The notes under the pieces: generated by a model | Seen by the model: the letters and a program-made list of their open reading frames with translations, nothing else | What the model was told of the DNA's origin: nothing | The model's database searches: none | Position numbers and translations under genes: made by a program | Shown here: positions 11,588 through 23,220 of the stretch, piece after piece | Layout: every line of letters starts with the position of its first letter | How positions within the stretch are numbered: position 1 is the stretch's first letter | Origin: Antedon mediterranea | Lineage: Eukaryota > Echinodermata > Crinoidea > Comatulida > Antedonidae | Length of the DNA: 64,000 nucleotides | NCBI RefSeq assembly: GCF_964355755.1 | Contig: NC_092673.1 | Coordinates: forward strand, 34,295,648 to 34,359,647 | Direction of reading: 5' to 3'

Positions 11588-11930
11588 TGTAGGCTTCAGA
11601 AATAACCAATATAGAATTACAGTCTAAATTTAATTAAAATTCAATTATGTTTTAATAATATATATGTTTTTAGCATCTATAGTTTTATAGAATTTTGCTG
11701 ACTTGGTAATTTTTATGAAAATCATTATTATATGTTACTTTTTTAAACAATTTCAGTACCGGTATATTAACAAAAAAGTGTATAGGCTTCAGAAATTACC
11801 ATTGTAGAATTACAGCTTAAATTTAATTAAAATTCAATTATGTTATATTGATATATATGTTTTTAGCATCTATAGGTTTATAGAATTTTACTGGCTTGGT
11901 ACTTTTTAGGAAAATCATTACCGGTATTAA
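11588..11930 (+). repeat. Direct duplication inside the fold-back element
   Basis: Two copies of about 155 bp (11588-11742 and 11778-11930) share GTAGAATTACAG-like and TGTTTTTAGCATCTATAG words in the same order. They are diverged by scattered substitutions. Confidence 0.65.
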
Positions 11931-12049
11931 TATTAATTAAATTTAAGTTCATTAAACCATCTTTATGACCCGGGGCTCATTAAACCATATTTTAAGATAA
12001 GATTAGATATAAGATAATTAATAATTAAACCATATTTGGGAGGGGGCTT

Positions 12050-12660
12050 AAGTCCATTAAACCATATTTTAACCCTGACTTCAGGGGTATAATATGGTAC
12101 GTGGCTTTATGGCCCGGGGATCAAGTCCAATAAACCATATTTTAACCCTGACTTCAGGGGTATAATATGGTACGTGGCTTTATGACCCGGGGATCATTAA
12201 ACCATATTTTAAGATAAGATAATTAATAATTATAATTAATAGTTAATAACAATTAAGTAGATAAGATAAGATAATTAATAATTATAATTAATAGTTAATA
12301 ACAATTAAGTCCATTAAACCATGTGGGAGGGGGTTTAAGTCCATTAAACCATATTTTAACCCTGACTTCAGGGGTATAATATGGTACGTGGCTTTATGAA
12401 CCCGGGGATCAAGTCCAATAAACCATATTTTAACCCTGAATCCAGGGGTATAATATGGTACGTGGCTTTATTACCCGGGGATCAAGTCCATTAAACCATA
12501 TTTTAACCCTGAATTCAGGGGTATAATATGGTACGTGGCTTTATGACCCGGGACTCATTAAACCATATTTAAAGATAATAATTACAATTAATAATTAATA
12601 ACAATTAGGTCCATTAAACCATATTTGAACCCTGAACTCAGGGGTATAATATGGTTTACT
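12050..12660. repeat. Tandem hairpin units, about 72 bp
   Basis: At least six units repeat AAACCATATTTTAACCCTGA, a two-base spacer, TCAGGGGTATAATATGGT, then a GTGGCTTTATGACCCGGGG spacer. Each unit is itself an imperfect 18-bp hairpin. Between units lie AT-rich runs (AATTAATAATTATAATTAAT). A related half-unit sits at about 12916-12950, outside the element. Confidence 0.75.
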
Positions 12661-12989
12661 ATATAAATTCCTATCCTTATGTCCCATAGGCCTAATTGTA
12701 ATTTGTAATTTAAAAATTAGTTTTTGAAGTAAAAAAATCAAATTGATTGGAAATATGAACAAAACAAAAAAAATAAATTCTTTATTAATTAATATTAATT
12801 ACTGTATAAACAAATTAATTAGCATATTTTTCAATAAATGTTTATTATTTAATTGATTTAATATAATTGCCATAAAAATTAGATGATTTTCGGTTAGGGT
12901 TAGGAGGGGGAGGGGGTTTAAGTCCATTAAACCATATTATAACCCTGAATTTCTTCCTGGACAGTGTGGTGCTGGCTCTATCATCTATG

Positions 12990-13030
12990 TGATTGGTCAA
13001 TTTGATCTATTTCATTGATTGGTCAATGCA
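12990..13030 (-). promoter_or_regulatory. Two inverted CCAAT boxes
   Basis: TGATTGGTCAAT occurs twice (about 12990-13001 and 13016-13027), upstream of the ATG at 13146. Two CCAAT boxes on the same strand 26 bases apart are a common TATA-less promoter arrangement and fit the recombinase-like gene. Confidence 0.45.
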
Positions 13031-13145
13031 AGAAACTTCAATGACAAAAACTTCAATTCAGAAAAAAAAACTCTCATTCCAGTCACACCTACTATAGTAG
13101 TACTACATTAATACACAGAGAATACTGCAGTAGACTCAAGGAGGT

Positions 13146-16100
13146 ATGGCAGATAGAATAGTAAGATATTTCTGTTGTATTTTTTAATTGTTGTAAATTA
13201 ATTATAACCTACTGTAGCTAAACTTTAATGAAGATTAGCTACTGTGGGTTAGTTTAACTAATAAGCAAACTAATAAAGTTTGGGTACTGTACCTAAATTT
13301 GGGCATGTTATAAGTGTTTAAAAATGAAAAACAATTTTATTTTATACTGTTTTTATTTTTTTACCACTAGCCTAAATCAACATTTCTTAGTGAAGAAGAG
13401 ATTGAGATGGATAGCAGTAGTAGTGTTAGTGACGACAGCAGATCCGATTCAGAGTCCGATAGTGGTAGCGATATGTTTGGCAGTAGCAGTGATGTAGACG
13501 ACAATATTAATAAGGTACATTTTTTAACAATTTCATCAATAGAATTGTCAAAAATGTTGTAAATGTATGTTAATAATCGCATTATTGACGCATTGATCCA
13601 TTATTTTAACATTTTTTACTTTACACTTTATACTATTCCGTAAATGTCCTACAAAATACAATTAGGGGCGCAGCTTATTCAATCGATAATTTTATATTTC
13701 TAATAATTATTGGAGAGTGACGCTAATTAGGTCATTAACAGTATACATTGTCGATGTAATGAATAATGGTTATACTAATAATTGATAGGGTTGGTTTGTT
13801 GGGACTTGATAGGGCTTGGGTGGTATTTAGTAAGACCTAGAACAGTGGAGAGAGTGAAACTCGAATTGTGCAGATGTTAAATTATAAAATCATAACTTTA
13901 TTGTCACTGTATTATTTCAACTCAAATGTTATTTATTTTCTAAATTCACCAGGAGCCCAAGAAGGGTAAAAAACGCACAAGACAATGCCCTTTGCCAAAG
14001 TGTAAAGCAAAGGTTCAGCAACTTGTACGGCATCTAATGAGCAGAAAGCATGGTTTATTACGAGAAGATGCAATGGAAATTGCAGATGAAGGCAGTCTCA
14101 AGTTGAAACGCGACAAGTCAGAACTCGACTCTTGTCCGTTTCCGGGATGCAGCATGAAAAGAGCAAGAGTTGGAAGGCATCTCACTCAATTTCACAAAAT
14201 TGATAAAGGTATGTTGTATTAATTTTGATTAGTCTTTCAATCCTTTATTCAATAGATCATTATTAAGAAATATTGAGAACTAAGTAATAGAGGGTGCAAT
14301 TTAATTCTTGTGCACACTTTAAAATTTACCATGTTCAGATCCCAAATCATTGAATTGCGTTGAGTTACCAAATCGTTGAAGTTGAGAATAATGATGTTGA
14401 TTGAGCCGGACTGTTAATATTTACACATTTTAAGCGACCGTTCTTGGTTTTTTAGTTCTTTTGAGTGTTGCTAGGATACGCTTACGTGAAAATGGCTATA
14501 ATCATTAAACTATAAATATTAAATGACAATAGTCATTATTTCAAACTGCATCATACAGTTATGTTATTTGTTGTAGAATCTGTTAAAAATTCTTTCAATA
14601 AGTTTAGTTGTCCAGTGGCAATATTTCACTCCACGAACATCCTTAAACAAAATATACAAAATAACTACAGTATACTGTAAAATTGATTGATATTTCATTT
14701 TTCTATAATAGGCACTTCTGAATACATACGATTAATGAGAAAAAATAAAACAGGTAAGAAATAATATATAAGTCATATTTGGATTTTCTGATAATTCATT
14801 AGGATACTGGTGTATTGACCATTCTGTTTCCATTTTAATTTCTTCTTACTCTAGCCATTAACATTAATTACAATTAATGTATGATTAGTGGCTAAGGTGC
14901 TCACCTTTCAATCCCAGGGTCCAGTTCAGAAAAGTTGGCTATTTGGCTTTCCTTGGCCATGTGCCTAAATAAATAATTAAAAAATAATGGAATAAAATAA
15001 TATTGAGAAATCTAATAAAAACAATAATTACTAAAGATTTATTCTTATTGTACAACAAATTAAACATTTTGTATGATGTTTTTTTGTTCTTTCAGCTAAA
15101 TCATTATCGGAAGAAGAAGCGCCTTCTACATATAAACGAGTCGCCCTATACGATAGCTTCAAGAGGTTTAAGAAATACCTAACCAACATGGATGGAGGAC
15201 TCCTAGAGGAGGAGAACGCTCAGCAACATATTGTTCGCCTCCACAGGCTTTCCTCACTTGTTGGTGGTTTGGACGGTATGGTAAATGCTGACAAAATGCG
15301 CGAGTGTTTTACAAATTTACATGTAAAGTCACTAGATGGAAAGAAACCGATATCGGTTTCAACTACACTAGTGTACATTGATTCATATAGAAGGTTCTTG
15401 AAGTTTGCTATCTTAGCCAAAGTTGCTACTTTTCAGGATTTTGCCACTGACCTTTTGCTGCAGACCGAGAAATGGAACTCGGCTCTTGGTCGGCAGAAAA
15501 GGGTTCGGCACGCAGAGGTGGTTGCAACTGATATGCAGGAAAGGCTTCGTCATGACGAATTCCACCTGCTTACCAGTAGCAACAACCCTGCAAAAGTCCA
15601 GGCTTTAGAAATTCTGCGCAAGTCTGAGGACGAAGACTTCATCTGCGATGAGTCGGAATTTGTACGAGTCAGAGATTATATAATGATGCTGCTCGTATTA
15701 AATTCCGACCAACGCAGCGGTTGTCTAAAGAATCTCACTTGCAAAGAGATTCTAAATGCCGAGAAAAGAGGAACCCAGTGGATGATCCTAGCAGCTAGAC
15801 ACAAGACTACGTCTACTAGTGGAGCTGCTAGGATCATTCTCTTGGACGATGATTATCGGTTGGCTGAGAAATTTATCCAATGGATTCGGCCGTGTGTTAA
15901 TGACGAATGCGAGACGCGTTACGCCTTCACTAATTTTGTGGATGGCAAACAACTCTCAAGTTCTGTCATTAGCAAACGGCTGAAAACGGTTTGGATAAGT
16001 GCAGGCAACAGGAGTACGTTTAGCTGCACGAGGTTGCGTAAATTTTACACAACTTCGTTGAGGAGACGGGACCCTACTCTAAGGGAAACTTTGGCCTCCC

Positions 16101-16252
16101 ACTTAACCCACAAAGCAAATACAGCTGATAGATTTTACGAACTACAGCAGAGCGTAGATAATAGCCTAAACGTAGCCCGTCATCTACGCTCTCTAATATC
16201 ACTATCGGATCGGATCTGCGGCTACTCTCACTCCATTCTGAATGTTATTTAA
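13146..16252 (+). CDS. Crypton-like tyrosine-recombinase protein with two zinc fingers, 537 aa
   Basis: Five coding exons join in frame: 13146-13160, 13371-13514, 13953-14208, 14712-14753 and 15096-16252, each bounded by GT..AG. Residues 1-53 are Ser/Asp/Glu-rich. Two fingers follow, C65-C70-H80-H86 and C114-C119-H129-H134. The large last exon has the tyrosine-recombinase order: Arg359 (DQRSG), Lys389 (ARHKTT), Arg467 (TRLRKFYTT), His488 (ASHLTHK) and nucleophile Tyr500 (DRFYELQ). The usual His of HxxR reads Thr464. The family cuts and rejoins DNA through the Tyr. Animal Cryptons, and host genes derived from them, share this fold. The frame is undamaged and AATAAA follows at 16304. Whether this is a mobile Crypton or a domesticated gene is open. 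Start choice: the only ATG giving an in-frame junction to exon 2. Confidence 0.75.
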
Positions 16253-16659
16253 GTTCCTCTTCATTAAGAAATGCTGATTAAAACAGTTTTTAAAAAAACA
16301 GTAAATAAAACCAGTTTAAAATTAAAATTAAAATTGTTTTTCATTTTAAAATAATAACATGCCTAACTTTAGGTATGGAGGTTGGGGGTTCATATAAGCT
16401 AACCACCCAAATTTATGTCTTGTTTGTTTTTTTTTTTTGTTTTTTTTTTTAATATAAAGTGTAAATTATACAAAATAGGATAGTGTTAATTGCATTTGGT
16501 TAAGACGATTGTGCCGTAAAAAATGTTACATAATGGATCAATGCGTTTAATAATGCAATTATTAAAACATAGATTTTCAACATTTTTTTTACGACAATTC
16601 TATTGATGAAAATGCAATTACTCTTTCTAATGTTAAAAAATGTACCTTATTGTTGTCGT
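13498..16659. repeat. Inverted copies flanking most of the recombinase-like gene
   Basis: The exon 2/intron 2 junction region (13498-13619) recurs as its reverse complement at 16516-16659, with small indels. Shared words include AATAAGGTACATTTTTTAAC, TCATCAATAGAATTGTC and CGCATTGATCCATTAT. The right copy lies beyond the polyadenylation signal. It could be a rearranged second copy of the gene or part of a TIR structure. Confidence 0.75.
16304..16309 (+). promoter_or_regulatory. Polyadenylation signal AATAAA
   Basis: It lies 51 bases after the stop of the recombinase-like gene and is followed by T-rich sequence. Confidence 0.5.
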
Positions 16660-16873
16660 TTGAATATGTATCACTTGAATCAAAAGGGGGTGGTGGGGAG
16701 TATGGAGGGACGTTCAAACATATAAAAAAAAATTTCCTTCATACCTCCCCTTTAAATATTGGTTTTTGTATTTTTGTATAATGAATAAATTACTGAATAA
16801 ATCTGGCTCTGAACCAGTTGAGATTACTACACAAGTTTATGATTATTTTATTCTGTTTAATGTTGCAATATCT

Positions 16874-18625
16874 TAGTTGCTTTACTACAAGTTGTTATAC
16901 AGTATTATTCATTTCAACCTCAACTGAGTCCAATGTCTTTTGAAAATGCTTCGGTATCTAACAGTATTTAATATCGACAATATAGATATAATGAGACTGG
17001 TAACGACGTGACATGTTGTTGATGATTAATTTGATGATGATTTGATGATAATAATAATAATAGACTTGCATCATTTCAATGTTTGTTATTAAATATATAT
17101 TTTTTTATATATTTAAAACCAACCTTTATTTAACGCTACAGATGTTTGACCTGGAAAATTAAAAGGTTGTCACGGGAAAACAGCGATTATTTTATTCTAG
17201 TTGCTTTACTACAAGTTGTTATAATTCATTTCAACCTCAACAGAGTCCAATGTCTTTTGAAAATGCTTCGGTATCCCTAACAGTATTTAATATCAACAGT
17301 ATAGATATAATGATCAGACTGGTAACGACGTGACATGTTTGTTGATGATTAATTTGATGATGATTTGAATGCAGATGGCACGATACATTTTAAAAGCACC
17401 GGCGTATACACCCAAAGTGGCTTTATATGAAAATTTAGGATGGATACCCTTAACCGTATCTCATAAGATATTACAAACTAAAATTCTTTGAACGTATAGT
17501 CGGGTTGAATGAGAAACGATGGCCCAACCTGTATTGTACAAGACTAATGCTTAATTACAACACAAAAGAATTACGGTTTAAATTCCATAGTTGTGTACGA
17601 ACCACTTTCTGTAGATTTGTTATTAAAAATTGCACTATGGAGAATTGGTTTAATTTACTGAAACAAAATATTTTAGATAACGTAATATTAATCAATGGTC
17701 AGAGGACCTTGTATCTAAATCGACGCTGTCTTTTTATGCAAAGTTAAAATCAAAGCCGGATCTTGAACAATTTTAACTTGATAAAACAAATTTTAATGGT
17801 GCCCGTCTTAAATTTCAAGCCCGTTCCAATTCTCTACCTTTAAATTTTAAATTAAGTAAATGGACCGTGGATAATGATGGTCTCTGTTCATTATGCAACT
17901 TTGGAGATATAGAGGACATATCTCATTTTTTATTTAGTTGTGATGCATTGTGTAAGAGAAGAACAGCTAAATATACTTAAACAAGATTTAATTTATCATA
18001 ACGAGTTAGATGTTTGGGAAATATTCTGGAAAAAATTCTATATGTTATGGGGACAGATACACTTCCCCTCAGTAATAATGTTCTATAAGTATTGTGTTTT
18101 GACAAATTTTGTAAAGTATACCTAACAAGATCATGGAAAATACGAAACAATCTTAACAACTCGCAGATAGCATGTAATGCTTTGTATTGTTGCGGTATAG
18201 AGTTTATACTGACATCTCTATATTTTGAGCTCTTTTTTTTATATTTTCTATTTTCAATTATTACTGTACTACTTAAATTGTTTGTCTTTCTTTTCTTTTC
18301 AATTCATTGTATTTTGCTTAAGTCACGTACGACTAGGACAGCGATCGAGTCAGTCGGCGTTGTTGACTCTAGTTTTTATTTTTTACTTTTTGTATCTGTT
18401 GAATGTCTATTTGTATATAGAACACACCGTGTATGAACGGGTGCCACCATTGTAAAGGTGTAGTTTTAATAAATTATATCTTATACTGTATCTAATAGAC
18501 TTGCATCATTTCAATGTTTGTTATAATATGTATTTTCTTGTATATTTAAAACCAACCTTTATTTAACCCTACAGATGTTTGACCTGGAAAACTAAAAGGT
18601 TGTCACGGAAAACAGCAATTATTTA
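16874..18625 (+). repeat. Duplicated flanks around a LINE remnant
   Basis: The block at about 16874-17030 (TGCTTTACTACAAGTTGTTAT to GATTAATTTGATGATGATT) is repeated at about 17199-17366. A second block at about 17064-17195 (core AAAACCAACCTTTATTTAAC) is repeated at about 18497-18620, just after the LINE remnant. The order A-B-A'-LINE-B' shows that a segmental duplication was later interrupted by the LINE. Confidence 0.7.
17374..18480 (+). mobile_element. Decayed non-LTR retrotransposon, ORF2 C-terminus
   Basis: Broken frames encode the end of a LINE reverse-transcriptase protein, including the Cys/His knuckle LCSLCNFGDIEDISHFLFSC (C-x2-C-x8-H-x4-C) typical of the region after the RT in several LINE clades. 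Stops and at least two frameshifts interrupt it. Upstream pieces such as RFKFHSCVRTTFCRFV fit the same protein. A T-rich 3' region and AATAAATT near 18469 form the tail. The element is 5'-truncated and inactive. Confidence 0.65.
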
Positions 18626-18639
18626 TAAACAATGATAAA

Positions 18640-19500
18640 GAAACATTCCTGATCAATATTCTTCCAATTTATTTTGTTTAAAACAACTTTAGGGAGGTCA
18701 TTACCACGTGGACAATCTACTTTCACATGCCATTTGAGGATTGAGTTGGCTCAAGATTTCTGGTGGTCAATAATTTAAAATTTGCATGCCTTGTCAAGTT
18801 GATCCATGGGGGAATAATAATATTCCATTTTATACAGTACTGTATTTCTGTTTTGTAGTCATACAGAATTTCAACTCAATCTACAGTACAAGGAGTAATT
18901 AGGTAACATTATTTATTGTAATTACATTTCAGGACCCAAGTGTAAATAAGGAAACTTTTCTTGGCTATCCTTGTGATCTCCATGTTGTCATCAAGGTCTG
19001 TTCCTTTGCCAAATTTTTTCTTTTTTAAGTGGTATTTTAATATTTATGTAACAGTATTTCAATTGACCTTGATTGCTTAATAAAGAAACTTTGACCATTA
19101 ACATGCAGAAGACAAAAGCACTGGAGGAGATGCACCAAAAAGAGAGTAAATCCTGCGCCTTAGTGCAAAAAGAGTAGACCAATTAAGAGAGAGATTAACT
19201 GTAAATAGACCAAGAAAACACAATTCTTAATTTTCAAGTCTTAACTCACAAGTAAACGAACAGGAAAACTGAATATATATATGAATTGAATTAGACAACT
19301 ATGTATTTCTTACTTGATTAGTCACTTTTTGTATTATACTGTATATTTAGACAACTTTTATTTTAACTTATAAATAAAATGGACTAAAGTTTGACCTTTT
19401 GACCAACCTTGAACCTTTGGTATTAATTTAACTGCAATGGGCTGTTTATAAAACTGTCCAGATGCCAGCTAAAATAATTAGGCTTTGGTTTATGGTCTCA
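18640..19500. other. Intergenic stretch, no gene seen
   Basis: No supported coding region, RNA gene or clear repeat. Short AT-rich frames on both strands lack family signatures. Confidence 0.4.
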
Positions 19501-20397
19501 GGGCCTGTTTCTGCTGAGCAGAAATAATCGATTATTAACCGTTTATTTTTTTAATCGATTATTTTTGGGCAGCAGAAACGGCGCAAAATAAAATAACCGA
19601 TTAAAAATAACTGATTAAAAACACTCAATCCATTGCGTGTTTTAATCGATTATTTCTTGTTTTAACCGATTATTGCGGAGCAGTTTTGAGCTGCAACACA
19701 AATAGCGATTATTGACCTCACTTTGACCTCTAGAGTATGACAAACTTATTCACGTAAAAGCATGCTGTTTTGCGCGATATCGACGACGATCAGCAAAACC
19801 ACGATTGCGATGTATACCGAATAACAATCAAATGTAACATTTGATTTTTATTATTTTGTGGGGGAGAATTATACCGAGAGACTCCAGGATTCTGTGTTAC
19901 AAGTACACCCGTTACATACCACCAGTCCAGGCTAACGATGTTTTACATGTCATTTTTTAGGCCTGTTGTCTGTTGACTTGTTCCGGTAGAAGTATATAGC
20001 CTATAGGCCTAGCAGGCCGAAGGTAGAACCAACGAACGGCGAAACAAACTTTTTTCGCCGACGTGTCCTTATTAATATAACATCATTATTCTGTTGTATG
20101 TGGTACGGTAGTATGCCTAGATGTTTATTTTACAAATAATATAGCTTTACGCAAGAGTAATTTTTAATCCTACATGTGAGAGTTTTAGGCAGCGATACGA
20201 TGTTAAAACAAACCAACTCTCATCGGCCTTTCATAACTTGAACTCCGCTGTGGGGGAATGATGACGTGATTTTAAAAACCGATTACCTGAATAACCGATT
20301 AAAGTCTTAGCAATTTTCAATTGCAACGCGATTATTTTTGTGGTTTGCGGTGACTGGAAAAAATCGATTATTTTGATTTTTTCAGCAGAAACTGACC
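19501..20397. mobile_element. TIR element of about 0.9 kb rich in ATCGATTA words
   Basis: The left end GGGCCTGTTTCTGCTGAGCA matches the reverse complement of the right end (GGTCAGTTTCTGCTGA). Both ends continue into AATCGATTATT/AACCGATTA words, repeated at least nine times in the terminal 170 bp on the left and 120 bp on the right. The interior has no transposase frame. It is a non-autonomous DNA element; the target duplication is unclear. Confidence 0.65.
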
Positions 20398-20782
20398 TTC
20401 ATCAGGAAGCAGATAGGAATTTGAGTAACTGTACTTTGATAGCTAAAAGAATGATATGTACTTTATGTAGTAATATTATACAATTAATCTTAGTGATTAT
20501 ACAGATTGTTAAAGAGCCGACAAAGTATGCCTTTTTAACAAATTATTTCTGAAATAGTAACACATTATATGCCTGATCCAAAAAATTAAAAATCATTTTA
20601 ATATACAAAAAAAATATGATTTATCAAAATAAGCCCTGCCCCCTAGAAACTGGCCGACTGGAATGTCAATCACTGTGACTTCAGAAGAAACATGCCACAT
20701 GCTGATGTCAGAGATGTTCACATATGGCATCATTTGACGAGTGTATATGCTGTACTGAGATCATAGCAATTAGAGAGACTCG

Positions 20783-20936
20783 AGAAAGAGACCAAGAGGT
20801 GACAGGACCCCTTACGTGTATAACGGAACATCCCGAAAGAAACCAAGAGGTGACAGGACCCCTTGCGTGTATAACGGAACATCCCGAAAGAGACCAATAG
20901 TTGACAGGACCCCTTACGTGTATAACGGAACATCCC
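20783..20936. repeat. Three tandem copies of a 51-bp unit
   Basis: The unit begins CGAAAGAGACCAAGAGGTGA and ends AACGGAACATCC; copies start at about 20783, 20834 and 20885. The period is divisible by three, so it produces a repetitive frame on the minus strand that is not evidence of a gene. Confidence 0.85.
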
Positions 20937-20958
20937 GGATTTGATCCGTATGCCTAAA

Positions 20959-22741
20959 CTACGCTCGCGCTAAGGTCAAATTTTCGTTCGCCAAAATGGC
21001 GAAAGGTTTTGAAAAACATTAGCCAAATTGAAAATCCTTTAGCCAAATTTAAAAAAAACCATAAAAATTCGAAAAAATGTTTATTAATATTAAATAAATA
21101 ATGCATGTATTTTTTTTATATTTTATTTATATTTTATTTCTATTACATTTATATTATTATTAGGTATCCCAATGAACCTGATTTTCGTTAACGGGATTTT
21201 AACACGTTCGTGAAATTTCAAAAAGTGACGTGTCTTTGAAGTTAAAAATACACTATTTCTTATGTACCCATGAGAATAAAAATTATATGCCTGGAAAGAT
21301 CTTGTTTAAGGGATTATTTTTATATATTTATAATCTATGTTTATTAAATATTTTAATAGAAAACGCGAGTTAAAAATGAGGTACAAAAGCCGGCGAGCCG
21401 AAATCCGCGTGCTAAAAATAACTTTGGAAAACACCTACCCATTTTCGCACCCGATCGCACGAGGTCCATAATAGGTGGTGGAGTAATTTTTGTTGCATGT
21501 TATCAGGCTTTAAATACTCTTTATTTTGATATGTAAATCGGTTATTATTATTATGTACATCCGCCTCAAATGTCAATTTTAACGATAAAAATTGAATTTT
21601 TGAGTCTTTCTCATTATCAAAATCTGGCTAATTTAGTATTGAATTGAAGCTAATTTATATTTCTGTTTGATAAAACACATCGTTTTTTACTTTGCGTGGA
21701 CCTCGTGCGAAGAGGCCAACAAGACCAACCCCTGAAAAAAATAATCCCTACCATAAATATCAGTGTTTACCATTTTCCTTACGGGGGATTCAGTTCTCCG
21801 CTTATTACTAAATTACCGTCGCCCAGGCAATGTGCATGGTATGCATGTATTAGCGCGTTAATTAATGATTGGATAACCCCCGCAGTGGACTGTTCCATTT
21901 TCTGAACTAGTCTTCGCCGCACACGAGGCATGTCGAAAAATGTCACCTCTCATCATGGAATATTTGCTTCGAAACGTCAATTTTACCGATTTATTAAATT
22001 ATTTAATAATTGGAATATTTATCAATCTATTATATAAAACAAGAAATGTACCGCAGAAATTTAAGAAGCTTTGAATTTGCTATGCAGCGGCCGTAACCCA
22101 TTCTATGTAGGCGGCCGAAACGCGCTTTGGCCATGGTGTTGCCGTTGCAGTATACGCTGTTTCTTAGCTATTCAATTTAAAGCCCAACTTTCGGTTAGAA
22201 TAATCGAAAGGGAAATAAAATTAAACATGTTAACATTATGCTATTGAGGTAATTACTTTGTTAAATTTAAAATTCCCCTTTTTAAATAACAGAACAGCCT
22301 CGTTTACGGAAGTATTCGTCCACATGTTTCTGTTTACATTTTCTTCTCAAAGTTCATTTTCTACGTCGAAGAATAGGGACTTCCCCTTTTATTCGCTCAT
22401 CATCACGTCGACGACGGCCGGCCACGAACCAATCACATTAACTGTGTGTCATTAAAACGTCATCGAGGCACGCTCTGCGCATGTTTAAACAGAACTAAAA
22501 AAATTAACACGGCGATCGTGACGTCGTCACATAAAATGCTGTTGTGGTAAAAAGTGTACCCGAGTCAGAAAGTACCGAAGTGTGGCGAATTCTCGCTCCC
22601 ATAAGAAGTCACGCCGACCAGGCTAGGCCTAGGCTTGGAAATGTATTTTCGCCAATTTGGCGAACGAGGCAATAATTATTTTCGCCAAATGGAGACTCCA
22701 GTCGCCATTGGCGAATTGGCGAGCGGTTAGCGCGAGCGTAG
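20959..22741. mobile_element. Non-autonomous DNA transposon, 1.78 kb, TSD CTAAA
   Basis: The left end CTACGCTCGCGCTAA (20959-20973) is the exact reverse complement of the right end (22727-22741). Both ends continue into CGCCAAAATGGCGA / TCGCCATTGGCGAATTGGCG palindromic words. CTAAA directly flanks both sides (20954-20958 and 22742-22746), a 5-bp target duplication. The interior lacks a transposase frame but contains a perfect 14-bp inverted pair (TCGCACGAGGTCCA near 21450 and its complement near 21696). Confidence 0.75.
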
Positions 22742-23094
22742 CTAAATGTCTGGACTTTGCAACTTTCAATTGGGAGAGGGAGAAGACATCGTAACAAGTC
22801 AATAAATGAGAGTACAACCAAAACAATATAAATTATCAATGATTTATGTATAATATGTACACTTGCGTCATCGTGATAAATTAAAACATATTGTTATGAA
22901 TATTTCGTGATCATTAATCAGTTTCCTGATGATAAAATTGATCAACCCAATATATAGTGTACCACTGTTATCGCAGTACACCACAATGCATGATACTGTA
23001 TTTTCAACTGCATTCAATTATTTTTTAATTGATTGCAATTCATTCATTTCTCTCTATTTCGAACTTCATATAAACAGTAATATTTTTGAGAATT

Positions 23095-23142
23095 ATTCTT
23101 CGGAGTTAAACCAAGTACCGGTACTGTTTAACTCCGAAGAAT
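23095..23142. repeat. Long perfect palindrome
   Basis: A 17-bp stem (ATTCTTCGGAGTTAAAC and its exact complement, 23095-23111 and 23126-23142) encloses a loop whose core AGTACCGGTACT is itself a perfect palindrome. This would extrude or fold into a stable hairpin. It lies 79 bp before the orphan exon at 23221. Confidence 0.85.
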
Positions 23143-23220
23143 ATTACCTCACAATACGACATGAATTTATTTTAATAGTAAGATAAATTTTATTTAAAAA
23201 AACATTTTCTTCTGTTATAG

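Larger units (their letters stand above)
10844..12852. mobile_element. Fold-back element with about 250-bp inverted ends, TTAA flanks
   Basis: The left arm (about 10848-11100) recurs as its reverse complement at about 12632-12848. Shared landmarks are ATGGGACATAAGGATAGGA in the left arm and TCCTATCCTTATGTCCCAT in the right. TTAA sits at 10844-10847 and 12849-12852, as expected for a TTAA target duplication, which is typical of piggyBac-type insertion. The ends (ATAATAAA...) do not match the usual piggyBac CCC start, so the superfamily is uncertain. No transposase frame is visible. The interior holds tandem hairpin units and a separate 190-bp-period duplication. It ends about 290 bp before the recombinase-like gene. 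Confidence 0.75.

Noticed and set aside
13367-13582. Minus-strand Ser/Leu-rich frame
   Set aside because: It is the antisense of the Ser/Asp-rich exon 2 of the recombinase-like gene.
20730-20933. Minus-strand 67-codon frame with repeated MFRYTRKGSC
   Set aside because: Explained by a 51-bp tandem repeat whose period is a multiple of three.
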